Positions 22,871 to 53,600 of a stretch of 64,000 bases of DNA are shown one piece after another. Within the stretch, counting starts at the first letter, position 1, and each line of letters opens with the position of its first letter. The position numbers and the translations under genes are program-made. The stretch comes from Paraescarpia echinospica. Taxonomy: Eukaryota; Annelida; Polychaeta; Sabellida; Siboglinidae. Below the pieces are notes generated by a model that saw only the letters and a list, made by a program, of their open reading frames with translations, had not been told where the DNA came from and did no database searches. Location of the stretch: the NCBI GenBank assembly GCA_020002185.1, contig CM034531.1, forward strand, positions 77,736,291 to 77,800,290. The letters run 5' to 3'.

Positions 22871-25800
22871 TAAACGGCAAACTACAGCTTGTATACACAA
22901 CATTTATTATCCTTGTACACAGTTGTAAAGAAGGATGACAGTTTAAACATTAAGCTGTTACATTTACCAGCCAAAGCACCATTGGTACATATAATAGACA
23001 AACTTTAAAATGAACGCTGATAAAGTGAATCAAGATATATAAAAGTCAATCAAGCTCACGAACAAGGCGATATCAAAGACCAGATCCATCTAAGTGTATA
23101 GCAAACAAGGTAAATTATTCAACAGTAACAATCACTAATTATTAACTATTGATGGGTGAGATTTGTGAATTAGTGTCTTGATCATCATGCTGACAATTTG
23201 TACATTATTATCTTGATTGAGAATACTAGTGCAAGGTTTCATTTGGATAGACAACGCTCTAGTGCAAGGTTTCATTTGGATAGACAACGCTCTTGCGGTA
23301 AGAGGTATTTGTAAACCGAGACCGTTAATTTTGTGAGTCCACAACACTTTTTTTCCTGTTTCCCTGTGTGTGACCTTTTACTTCCCTGTGTATGACCTTT
23401 TACTTCCCTGGCATAAGTACACAAGCACTGTGAGATGAATGAAACTGTTGAAGTTTCGAAAAGACATATGGTGACCTTGGACCTCTTGACTATCAGTCCA
23501 GCGTTTTACTGCCAAGATAAATTGCCTTATACAGGTTGGTTGCTAAAAATGTACATGTAATACTAACAGGAGAATTAACACATAATATAAATAGTTCAAT
23601 ACATACTGAGACAATATATCTGTTACATGCATGATGTCATATTGTATCCATGGAAACATTAAAACCATGGAGAGAAATGAAATGTTCAGTCCCTCAAGTT
23701 GATTCATGCTGACCAAAGATATTTTAGTGGAATAATAAGAGTAATTATCACAATGAGCCTACACCCACCTACGGAGCTACAAACCAGGGGTAGCAATCAT
23801 CGCTATTGTAGCATTTTGACCTTAAACTTGTCCCATCACCATTTATCTCTGCTGTCACCAATTATGAAATAGCATGCAGCAGGTAACAATGTTCACAAAC
23901 TCTACAGTAACGCCACCTGCAGAAAATGACTGGCAACTCAATTTGTCCACTGAAAGAAGTAAGCCTAAATAACTAACTTTGTAGTTTTTTTCCCAAAAAA
24001 ACATTTGGAATTTGTAGATCAGAGGCTAATGGCCCAAGGAATTGAATTTTTAATTTCGCTCGGCTCCTGCAGGGAGATACTGTTACAATGTGTCAAAGTT
24101 AGCGTATTTGTATATCGATATTTCAGCTAAACCAGTGGACCCTATTCTGGAACATAACCCCTCATTCGGTGTGGATTGTCCTCACTAACCGTGTTGGGTG
24201 TAGAAATTAATCACAGCTTTGCCATTCATTATCATGATACTGAAAATACTTTAGGGTCCATTAACACCCAACAAACTATCACCCAATCTGCCTAGAAGAG
24301 TAAAAGATATTGCATGAAATATATGTGTGTGTATTTATATATATATCCATATATATATATATAAAAGTAATCTTGTTTTGAATATTGACAATATTAGATT
24401 GTTAACAGAGATAAAAACCTATTCAAGTACAGGTCAAGAGCATACTCTGCATTTTGTATAATGAATTACAACAATAGAACCAGAAATATTGTAATCCAAA
24501 CAACCACATAGAAATAGTGTAATCCAAACAACCACATAGAAATAGTGTAATCCAAACAACCACATAGTACTAGTCATGTTTTCTGACATATTCTGGAATG
24601 AGTACAATAGTTTAGAAAGTATACAAATTACTAGTACTTCCAAGACATTATTGTTTTTGTCTAGCAGCAAGTTTTATGCAGCCACAAAGCTTGAGAAATG
24701 AGAGCGCACCGTAAAACAAATAGAAAGAGGTACACACAAGCCACAGATCAGTACTTGGCAGTCATAATAAATAGCACTGCACACGGCTGGTTGAGCACGC
24801 CCAAAGTCATGGAAAGATCCATCGCAGTTACTAATACTGAAAGCCCGTCAGTTTCCGAACACAAAGTACAATACACTAGGTTACAATCGAATATGTAAAT
24901 CAATGTGCACAACTACACTACTAGATCACAAAGCTTTGCATAAAAACATATTTAAATACTTGGCAGACAACGCATATAAATATGAGCTATAACATTGAAG
25001 GCTGTCAATAAATTACCACTATCATCTTTCCCAATATCTCTCTAAACGCCTTAAGTGTTCACAATGGAACATTATGATTGTGCTTATTAATTTCTGCAAT
25101 TCAACATTTATATATAACAAGATTCACATGGCATAAACTGTTTTTATAAGTTAACAAGACAGGTTCCCATAAGCCTTTGCAAGAACACAATCCACATCAG
25201 TGTAGGTTATATAGCTGTGTCAAAAGCAAACATGTCAATTCGTATGCAAACCTATATCCCACAGATTTTTGGGCTGAATCTTCATCGCGTATTTATATGG
25301 ATTTGTTTAAAATTTATGAAAGAATTGCAAGAAAGATTGCCTGTGAAAGCTAGCAGATTTAATATAATGATGTAGGTTTCATTAGGAAGATAGGAACACT
25401 CGATCTTCATTCGAACAAATCAGATACTTCTATGCAATGTGATATAGGTATATTATGTGCTGTACATTCAATGATGGCAAAGCTTAACCAGAATCGGATT
25501 GATGTAGACCAATTAACCGATGACACATTTTATAATCAGTAAGAATTAACGTATCTGCTAGACCAAGCACACAACTCATAGTGGAACTTAAATTGGATCC
25601 AGACACCTGTCTAACACACAGCTATTGCACAACCAGCGACAACAGAACCAAGTCACATGACTGGTCAGATAAGGAGTCTCACAAGTTCACTCCAGGGAGC
25701 AATCATTACTTATCAACACGGTGGGCACAGTAGTCAATGCACAGGATTTGAGAGTGGGTCGACTTTTAGTGTTGGAGTTACGGAGGTGGGTCGGATTTTG

Positions 25801-25945
25801 TGTGTGTACAAAGTCAGATTTCAGTGCAGATGACTAGGTTGTAGGTTGGGTGGTATCTCAAAATAAGTTGTATCGGATGTTTCCTCCAGCCTAACTCACA
25901 TGATAAATAATGACTGCTCCCTTAGGCGGTAGAACATGGGCGTCT
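22871..25945. other. TMEM19-SCRN 3' intergenic region
   Basis: No gene found. Two small tandem duplications occur: a 37-bp unit with TAGTGCAAGGTTTCATTTGG, twice at 23226-23292, and a unit of about 30 bp with GTAATCCAAACAACCACATA, three times at 24490-24568. AT-rich runs lie at 24336-24365. The tail-to-tail genes must both end here or within their own 3' UTRs. Confidence 0.6.
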
Positions 25946-43763
<17,818 letters not shown>

Positions 43764-44671
43764 TGTGTCCTGGCCTTGAGATTATCTGCTCCAAAGAAAG
43801 CCGTCATTCACGTTAACATTTCAACAAGGATTGATGACAAATATGCAATGGTTGAACAGATAAATAATTACAATTTTATGAGTAACTTAATATTAATTAT
43901 TACTAAAGAAAATAATGCCACTAGTGTCGAACATTTGCATGGCTATTAGGAATAATCACGTAGGCCTATATGGTATGTACACCATACTGATAATTTATTT
44001 AATGTAACATTAATTATTATCTGATGTATAACTATAGACTGCAGGCGCAGCATACATTTTAACGTACAATAGTCAATATGCTAAAATCTATAACGTCATT
44101 AGACTTGGTAATCCAAAACATGTCGTCTACAGATTAAAGTCATTAACCACATATCAACCGCTTTTATTTCCAACCATGGGCCATGCTGGCTGTTCCTGAA
44201 GGGCCAGCCCCCCGTCCTAGGCTAGCTCTGGCCTAAGGCTAGGCTAAACCTTTGGCCTTAGGCTTAGCCTTAGCGCCACTCGTAGAGGCATACGTGATAA
44301 GGGTGATACGGCTATGCATCGCATCATTTATAACACATCCCAAGCAGCATGTTTGATCTGTCTCGTCCTCAGCCTAGAGTTCATGCCACCGACTTTGTAG
44401 GCAAATGCAAAGCTTAGTCGAATACTACTCTACTTATCTGCATCACACTGTTGCGGCACTGGATTACCTGATAAACTGTCTAGCACCTTCTCGGCCCCAG
44501 GTCGCGATCCGCCGGCTACCTGCGTTACGTCACGCTGTCACGTGGTGGTCCGGCGCTGACGTCACTACCCACGCCAATCTAGAGCTCTTCACTTCTAGGC
44601 TCACGGAGGAACTTTGCGGCTTCCGACGCTGACGAACAAGGTGTTAGGGTGGTCAGACATTTACTCTCACA
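43764..44671. promoter_or_regulatory. Shared SCRN/CS divergent promoter region
   Basis: 908 bp between divergent start codons. On the CS side: TTACGTCA (44525-44532), E-box CACGTG (44539-44544), palindromic cAMP-response element TGACGTCA (44557-44564) and CCAAT (44574-44578), all within 150 bp upstream of the CS ATG. Around 44215-44275 is a local GGCCTAAGGC/GCCTTAGGC inverted motif. Transcription starts are inferred. Confidence 0.6.
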
Positions 44672-47600
44672 ATGGCTTTGATGAAGGCGATAGCTAGTCG
44701 ACTTGCACAACCGACAAAGGTAAGATAGGCCGACTTAACGTAATTAAAATCAACCCGTTTCCGTGCCGTTATTTAACTATCGAGCATCAGCTCCCAAATC
44801 GTCTGTCATGTCCTTGTCAACATTTTCCGGCTAGAGAATCATTACCGAATCTAGACGATCTAGACTAGTAGACGAGTATTCGGCGTTACATGCTGCGGTA
44901 TACCCATGCTGCGTGGAAACGTGTACATACTGAACATAAATGACAATGATAAGTAAATGAACATGGGTCCTGTTTTGTGGGAATGTGTATACTAGCACGT
45001 GCGTGAACCGGCGGTAACCGGCTGCGTACACAGACGCAACGCAGTATGACCCGAGTCAAGGCCACGGGAAGGGCACGCGTAGGCAGACCAGCCCACTTCT
45101 CTTGTTCATTTATTGATAGGACGTTGCCCGCGTCGTCATGATGTCAACTAGTACGTTAGGCAGGTTATGTTACTGACGATAACCGTTTGACACCGCACAC
45201 TATCAAGGTTATTAAAGACAAAGGACTTGACAGCTGTCATTACCGGCTGAAGCAAACGTCTTCCTGTGACTGTGCCGGCCATTCAAAAACTATTTCATTA
45301 TTTTATGTTAATTTTTATTGTGTGTCGATTTAAAAGCTGTCATCGTGTGAAATGACAAGCTGCAGGATCAGTTCTAACATATTTTTGTCACTGGGTCAAT
45401 TGCAGCAACATCACCATACTCATCAATACCACCATGTGTAGTGAATAGAGCACTGCTATGCATTTGGGTAACAGACAGTGTTAAAGGATATAAAAACAAG
45501 GCATTAGCTAAAATCCGTTTTCCATGTGTACACAAAGTTTAATATTATATGTAAAATTCGAGAACATTAAAAAAATACATTTGTAGCATAAATTTGATTT
45601 TAAACCCGTCTGTGTAGCGATTCCTGCGGAAAATAAAAATTTAATGAGCTAGGCGATCATGTGGTATCGCAACGTCACATATGACCCACACTCGCAGCAG
45701 GCCAACCATTTCCATGCATTCAGAGCATGTTTACAAGGATAGGTTTTGGGTCGAAATGAGCATCGGAATGAGTTATTGTGCAATATTCCGATGTAATACA
45801 AACATTAGTCATGATAGAGAAACAAACAGTTATCTTACAGTTCCACGTGAATCCAATTTTATTCAAAACAATGAATGTGAATGAGCCTATACAAGTCGAC
45901 TAGGACCTAGGTATCGCCGAGCTTGGGCTCGTTTTCAGAATAATTATATCGAATGCAACCAACGGGAGATAATCTACACCAATATACATATATCGCAAAC
46001 ATTGTATCCAGCTACAGAAAGTAACGTGTATAATCTCATAATATCACTAGAATATCGATGTATGAAGGAGGAGTTGTACAATTTATCATAACAACTTAAA
46101 TCAGTCAGCGAATTTCTGTCGGTCCTGCTAGCTCAGTTGGTAAACATTAAAGCCCTGCGCGGGTTGAAAATCTGAGCCCGCACCCGCCCTGCAACTATGT
46201 CATTTGACCCGCAGCCCGCCCCGCATATTTTGCCACATCCTAGCCCGCCCCGCAGTAATTAGTCAAAAGTCAGTCCGCACCTGTCCCGCAGCCCACAACA
46301 GATGACATGGAATCATTAAAAATATATCCTCTTTATTAATCGTTGTTGTTTACAATATTAACAAATGCACGGCGCTGAGTGACAACCATGTCGTACTTGG
46401 AATTCCATCTTTAAGAAAAATAGAACCCTTGTCATTATAATGTAAATGCCTGAAGGTGATAAGCAGACCTGGGGCAAAGTAAAGGTACGAGTACAACTTT
46501 TAACATATTTTAAAATTATTAATTAATCTAATTGATATAACTCAGCACAAGTGAATATGCAATGGCAGTTGATAATTTTTGTATGAGGAACAATGAAATT
46601 CACACCGCTGGCATTAATTTCAGTGGCATCCTGTGATCTTATAATCTATTTGCCATTGTACTGCATGAACACGAGTTGTTCAAAGGTTGAGTCTGGTGCA
46701 CAAAGGCAGTGTTGCAATTTGCAATCTGCTGATATTATAATTAGTTAGCAATTTATATTTTCTGATCGTAGACTACTGATTGTTGAGAGGGTTTTCACAT
46801 GTCCATATAACAGGCTCAAAATCCCCTCTGGACCAGGCTACTGGCACCAGATTATACTAGTGTAGAAGGCAGTTTGACTTGAGCCATCTTACTTCTACAG
46901 AGGAAGACTGACAGTTCTTGTTCTTAGCAGTCTTCACACATCAAAGGCATTTCCTGTCTAATTGGTGGGGTAACTGCTCTTTATGGACATCCTGGTGGCT
47001 TAATTACACAAACAGATTGATAGCCTGAACTGATACTTCCTCCTGGAAGAAGCCACTAATCACACCAGACTGAACCTGGCAAGACAGGCCAGCACATGTT
47101 ATCATAACACTGTTTAAACACAAACAAAAGGGCAATCTGGTAATCCCCAATTAATTAGCTCAAAGACACCTTTGAGTAACTGGTGACCATTAATGAGTTA
47201 CAAAAATCTGCCCGCAGTAGCCCGCATGAAGAAATTACTAGCTCGTAGACTGACCCGCAGACCGCCCCGCACAAATTGAAACTTAACCCGCAACAACAAC
47301 AAAAATCCAGCCCGCAGGTTGCGCAGGGCTTTAGTAAACATGTCGGTTCCTTGGCATTATTTTGTAATGGGGTGACGCCGGTTCAATCCCGACACCAAAC
47401 CATTGATTTTCTTTACACTTTTTTTGGTTTATGCTTTCACGAAGTAATATAAACCAAATCATTTTGTATACTATGATGCACTGTTTGAAAATATTTTTGT
47501 AGTAATTATTTATTCGCCACAAAAATTAAAATATGGTAATTATATATATAAAACGATGTTTCTAAATTTTATTTATCCAGACAGATCACCATTTGTTTTC

Positions 47601-50600
47601 ACATATATAATTATAATATATTACTGTACAATATATATATACAATTAATAAATTATATATCCATTACATTATATTTATTTGGATAAATAAAATTTAGAAA
47701 CATCGTTATATAATTCCCATATTTTATTTTTTGTGGCGAATAAATAATTGCTACAAATTTTTTTTTATATTTACAAACTGCATCATAATATAAAAGTGAT
47801 TTGGTTTATATTACTTCGTGAAAACATAAACCAAAAAAGTGTAAAGAAAATCAATGGTTTGGTGTCGGGATTGAACAGGCGTCGCCCGATTGCAAAATAA
47901 ATGCCAAGGAACCAACGCGTTTACCAAGCACGACCAACAGAAATTCGCAGACTGATTTAAGTTGTTATGATAAATTGTACAACTCCTCCTTCATACATCA
48001 ATATTTTAGTGATGTTATGAGATTATACACATTACTTTTTGTAGCTGGCTACAATATGTTTATGAATGTTCAGTATTTCACTAATAATTTTGTTCAACAA
48101 TTTTAGCTAGCGCTATATATTACGTCATCCAACGGAATTTCTTAGAACTACGAAACACGGACTATTATCACTTTGAGCCAGCTAAACCTGGGCTATTGTT
48201 ATTCCTTCGAGTTTTGTGTTCAAAACCGTAATATGTGCACTCATGCATGTTCAAATGATGTGACAACTACATTTAATTAGCAACATGTCTTCAATGTGCT
48301 TAGCAGACAGCCAGACAACGATCATGAAACGGTTTATGTTAGCTCCTTCAGCCCACGACCCTGTATACGTGCATTGACATGACGTAGCATGGGAGCTACT
48401 TAGAAACGATTTGCTTTGGGCGTCATAAAAATCCTGCATCATAAATCTACCAAAATAAACAAATACAAATGTTTTGATATATTGCCAATAAAGTCTGTAT
48501 CGTTTACAGTGTTGGTGATTCTGTTCTTTCAGTGTCTATAGAGTTTCCATTCAAAAATGTAATTCCTGTTTCAAAATGTCGATTACGCGGAATTCCAGCC
48601 GTTGCCTATGATCACAGAATTTCCGTTCCAAAAGGTCGATTTCGTTTCAAAACCCGAATTCCGCAAATTCCGTCCGTTTCCAGCAATTGCGGAAAATCAG
48701 TGTCCTTGCCTACACAGTAATGTGCTTGCTAAGTAAGTAAAGTCCTTATTTTGTTAATTTCTTCAAAAGTTGAGGTCTGATCGACTGGCGACAGCTAACA
48801 TTAGATTTGTCGTTCAATTCGTAATCACATGTGCAAAAAGTTTTGAATTGAGGACACGCCGACCTTCGAAAGTTGCTACATCAGGGCCTGTTTGTGATTG
48901 ATTTTCGAGACGTGTGACAGCCGTATGCATAGCCGGCACATTTAATTAAAAAAACTAATTTTCGTCATACACTCATTATTTGTTTATGTAGTGACATAAA
49001 ATGATAATTAACAATGTTTAGTATAACATATCCCAACACTAATAGTGAATTATTGCATATTGTGCTTGTTAAGGCCAGACACCCCAGGTGAAATGGTGTT
49101 TTTTACAAAAAATACTGAAAATGGTTTTCTGCCAGATTATTATACCTTTGTATATACTATCAATAAAGTTCACTTCTATGACAATTACGTACCTATAAGT
49201 GAGTTTTAATCATGGATCAAGCATGTCGATATCATGTAATGAAATCCATTATGCAATCTTTGACAGCCATTTTCTCAAAAACATTTTTCTTCAAATTTCT
49301 GCATTTGGAAACAGGATATCTCTTGGAATAATTATGCTATATAAATAATGTTTTCAGTGTTGCATTCAGCATATTCTACTGTGTGCAATGATCAGACACT
49401 TTTTTAAAATCATGAATAGTTTGAAAGATATAGCCATATTTGTTGCCAAAAAACAAGATTTATTTTCATATTTTACCAAAAAATTATTTAAAAAATAAAA
49501 ATACAACATTTCAAAAAATGCTCTGATCATTGCACAATAGAATCTACAGAGAACATGGATTTGCAAGAATTATAACTATATATGGATTCAATAAAAAATG
49601 GCAGTGTTTCAAAATTTGCCAATATTTGCTTAAAATGGCAGCCATTTTGTTTGTTACCATGGAAACGGGAGGTCTGGCTGAAAAAAGTTCAATATATATT
49701 TTACTCAGTAAGACCCATTTCATGCATTGGGCAGAAAAAATTGAACTGTTTGCACAAATAAAAAAATAATCCTATCTACCTGCCGTGTCTGGCCTTAAAA
49801 GGACCTGATCCCCCACAATACTACCATGACTTGCGTAATTGTCTGTAATTGTCTGGGCTGCCTATCTAGGTCACAGGTGTGAGTGAAGGGATGATAAGGT
49901 TACTGGCAGTCAGTAGAGTTGTGCTGCTGTGTTAGTAGTAGATAACTATCTAGGCCTATATTAGAGGAGTTTTTATATTCAGAGGAGTACCAACAGTGGC
50001 TTAAAGGTAGAACTAGCTTATTTTCTGTTCGTTGACTGATCGTTAACAATGAGATTTTGAATAGCAGTTTGATTTGATAAATCTGAGTAGATTTTTCTGT
50101 AAATAAAATGGCATTTTCCAAATTAGCCGTACATTTCTATGATTATTTTAATGTTTGACATCACACTTTTTTACTCTATTCAGTGCAATATATCTTGGTT
50201 TCTGTTCAACCTAGCCCAACAGTATTTTGCATACCTATTACTTGTTGGACTATAAATTTGGCGTAGGCCATAGAGCCTAGAACTGTGCAACGAATCTGGT
50301 GCGAGGCGCGTCGCTACGTTGGCTTGCTGTTGTTTGTTCTGCACTGTGAATCTGGTACGAGGCTCGTTGCTACGTTGGCTTGCTGTTGTTTGTTCTGCAC
50401 TGTGAATCTGGTACGAGGCTCGTTGCTACGTTGGCTTGCTGTTGTTTGTTCTGTACTGTGAATCTGGTACGAGGCTCGTCGCTACGTTGGCTTGCTGTTG
50501 TTTGTTCTGCACTGTGAATCTGGTACGAGGCTCGTTGCTACGTTGGCTTGCTGTTGTTTGTTCTGCACTGTGAATCTGGTACGAGGCGCGTCGCTATGTT

Positions 50601-53600
50601 GGCTTGCTGTTGTTTGTTCTGTACTGTGAATCTGGTACGAGGCGCGTCGCTATGTTGGCTTGCTGTTGTTTGTTCTGTACTGTGAATCTGGTACGAGGCG
50701 CGTCGCTACGTTGGCTTGCTGTTGTTTGTTCTGTACTGTGAATCTGGTGCGAGGCGCGTCGCTACGTTGGCTTGCTGTTGTTTGTTCTGTACTGTGAATC
50801 TGGTACGAGGCTCGTCGCTACGTTGGCTTGCTGTTGTTTGTTCTGTACTGTGAATCTGGTACGAGGCTCGTCGCTACGTTGGCTTGCTGTTGTTTGTTCT
50901 GCACTGTGAATCTGGTACGAGGCTCGTCGCTACGTTGGCTTGCTGTTGTTTGTTCTGCACTGTGAATCTGGTACGAGGCTCGTTGCTACGTTGGCTTGCT
51001 GTTGTTTGTTCTGTACTGTGAATCTGGTACGAGGCTCGTCGCTACGTTGGCTTGCTGTTGTTTGTTCTGTACTGTGAATCTGGTACGAGGCTCGTCGCTA
51101 CGTTGGCTTGCTGTTGTTTGTTCTGCACTGTGAATCTGGTACGAGGCTCGTTGCTACGTTGGCTTGCTGTTGTTTGTTCTGCACTGTGAATCTGGTACGA
51201 GGCTCGTTGCTACGTTGGCTTGCTGTTGTTTGTTCTGTACTGTGAATCTGGTGCGAGGCACGTCGCTACGTTGGCTTGCTGTTGTTTGTTCTGTACTGTG
51301 AATCTGGTACGAGGCTCGTTGCTACGTTGGCTTGCTGTTGTTTGTTCTGCACTGTGAATCTGGTACGAGGCGCGTCGCTATGTTGACTTGCTGTTGTTTG
51401 TTCTGTACTGTGAATCTGGTACGAGGCGCGTCGCTATGTTGGCTTGCTGTTGTTTGTTCTGCACTGTGAATCTGGTACGAGGCTCGTCGCTACGTTGGCT
51501 TGCTGTTGTTTGTTCTGTACTGTGAATCTGGTGCGAGGCGCGTCGCTACGTTGGCTTGCTGTTGTTTGTTCTGTACTGTGAATCTGGTACGAGGCGCGTC
51601 GCTACGTTGGCTTGCTGTTGTTTGTTCTGTACTGTGAATCTGGTACGAGGCTCGTCGCTACGTTGGCTTGCTGTTGTTTGTTCTGTACTGTGAATCTGGT
51701 ACGAGGCGCGTCGCTACGTTGGCTTGCTGTTGTTTGTTCTGTACTGTGAATCTGGTACGAGGCTCGTCGCTACGTTGGCTTGCTGTTGTTTGTTCTGCAC
51801 TGCCAGTGCTATCAAAGGCATCAATTTCTTTGACTATGATCAATTAATTTTAGGCACAGTAAATGTGGAGCGAGGCATTATTTGTTTCGCGCCGACATCA
51901 AGCGAATCGTTTCCCTTCTGTGAGTCATGGCTTCCGCAGACCAGCGCCTTCACCTTCCGTGGGTTCATCTGGCTTCGGCGCCGGGTGGCTTGCTTAGGAA
52001 TGGGGCAAGAATGGGATAAAACGTTTTAATGCAGCCTAGTAGGGAAGATCAGTATGCTATCATTGCGTCACAAATATTAGCTTTTTTACTGCGATGAACG
52101 CAAAGCTACTGTATTATGACGATTTATGCGATTTCACATTCGCTGACTTCCGACTCATTTTTTTGAACTCGACACAAATAATTGATGTCCCAATACATAG
52201 GAACAAAATAATTACATTTACAAAGGTGTCCCAAAACATACAGTATAAAAAAATTATTATTTTCCTAGATTTTTAGGGTGTACCAAAACATACGGTCATC
52301 ACAGTATAATTCAAAACAAATGCAACACAGATGAGGTGGCTACCAGAGAAGTGCTGACATGAATATAATTAATTGATTTTTGTGCGCATAATGGTTTTCC
52401 TATTAAATTTGTTTACATGTTTGGGATGACGGTAGACGTGATACCAATCACAAACCACTAAAGCAGGTGACCTAGCCGTATTGGTACTAACACTGGAATG
52501 TCTGTCTCTGTCTTAGATTTCTAATTCATCCACGTGTGAATCCACACACAAGCTTATTTGGCTGCAAATGATTGATTGTTTTGTTTCGTCTGTTTTCAGC
52601 ATGTCCTGCCCGCACTGTCGGCTGTCAGGTTCGCCTCGGACTCCACGGTATGTATACAATGGTCATGTCACACGTTATCAGGCTAAGGTATTCTCTGCAC
52701 AGGTTTGATAGAAACGACCTCCATCAGTTGTGTGCCGTTTCTAGAGCAGTAGTCTCTTGATTGGCGGTGGCACCTGAAGTGGCTCATATGGCTTCCAAAT
52801 ATGTCTAATTCCAGTTAAATCTGTCCAAGCAAGGAAGGTTGGACAGAAAGGTTCAATCAAACTGAACTACGTGATAAATGTATCATTCATTCTAAACCCA
52901 GTACATTGTGATAATTTAAAATACATTGTGTTATAATATAATAATATATATATGCATATTTATACAACACCCTTTTCAGCCTAAACTGCTCAAAGGCGTT
53001 TTACAAATTCATTGAAGCAATACATAAATACACATTAAAAAAACGTAGTTTACATCATTATTGAAATTGTATTAATAAAATAAACAACTTTATATTTACT
53101 TACCGTCTTTGTACCCAAGTTGGTGCATATGGCCACATTTTAGATAGTTATACTTTCTGTGCATAGTCAATTTTTTACGTGTTCAAACCTGTCTCCTTTG
53201 TCGAGACATTGAACCATCCAAGTGAACCATAGTTTTCCTTCTCAACCAACTGTTTGCTGCTTTGGCTGATGAGCTTAAGGGGTCACCACTGTTAGTTTTC
53301 CCATTGGTGGCCATGTTAGCGTTTTGTAGGATTATAAGAAAACATGATGTACAAAAATTCTTAAACTTCTCACCTGCTGTTATTATCATCTCACTGACAT
53401 GCTGGTCGAGTTTAGTCAAAATCTAGTATTTCTAGCTCTCGTAAAATGCCTGTATGTGTGACACCCATCAATATTTATGAATGCCGGCAAGAATTTCTCC
53501 ACCAAAGGGTAAAACAGGCAAATTGCTGCCAAATATCCTTCCGCTTATTCAAGTAATCTAGAAATCCACCATTTTATAGTCAATAGTCATACCTGAAAAT

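Larger units (their letters stand above)
45992..48068. mobile_element. Foldback element with about 390-bp inverted arms, interrupted by a hAT
   Basis: Left arm 45992-46147 plus 47342-47579 (split by the hAT at 46148-47333) is answered in inverted orientation by 47681-48068. Outer ends: AAACATTGTATCCAGCTACA and, inverted, AAACATATTGTAGCCAGCTA. Inner ends: CGATGTTTCTAAATTTTATT and its inverse at about 47685-47706, around a 100-bp AT-rich centre. Arms are roughly 90 per cent alike by eye. No coding frame. Each arm holds a tRNA-like sequence. Confidence 0.85.

Noticed and set aside
51658..51843. Open frame coding repeated QYRTNNSKP-like peptide
   Set aside because: Translation of the 56-bp satellite, whose unit is not a multiple of three; no start context or relatives.
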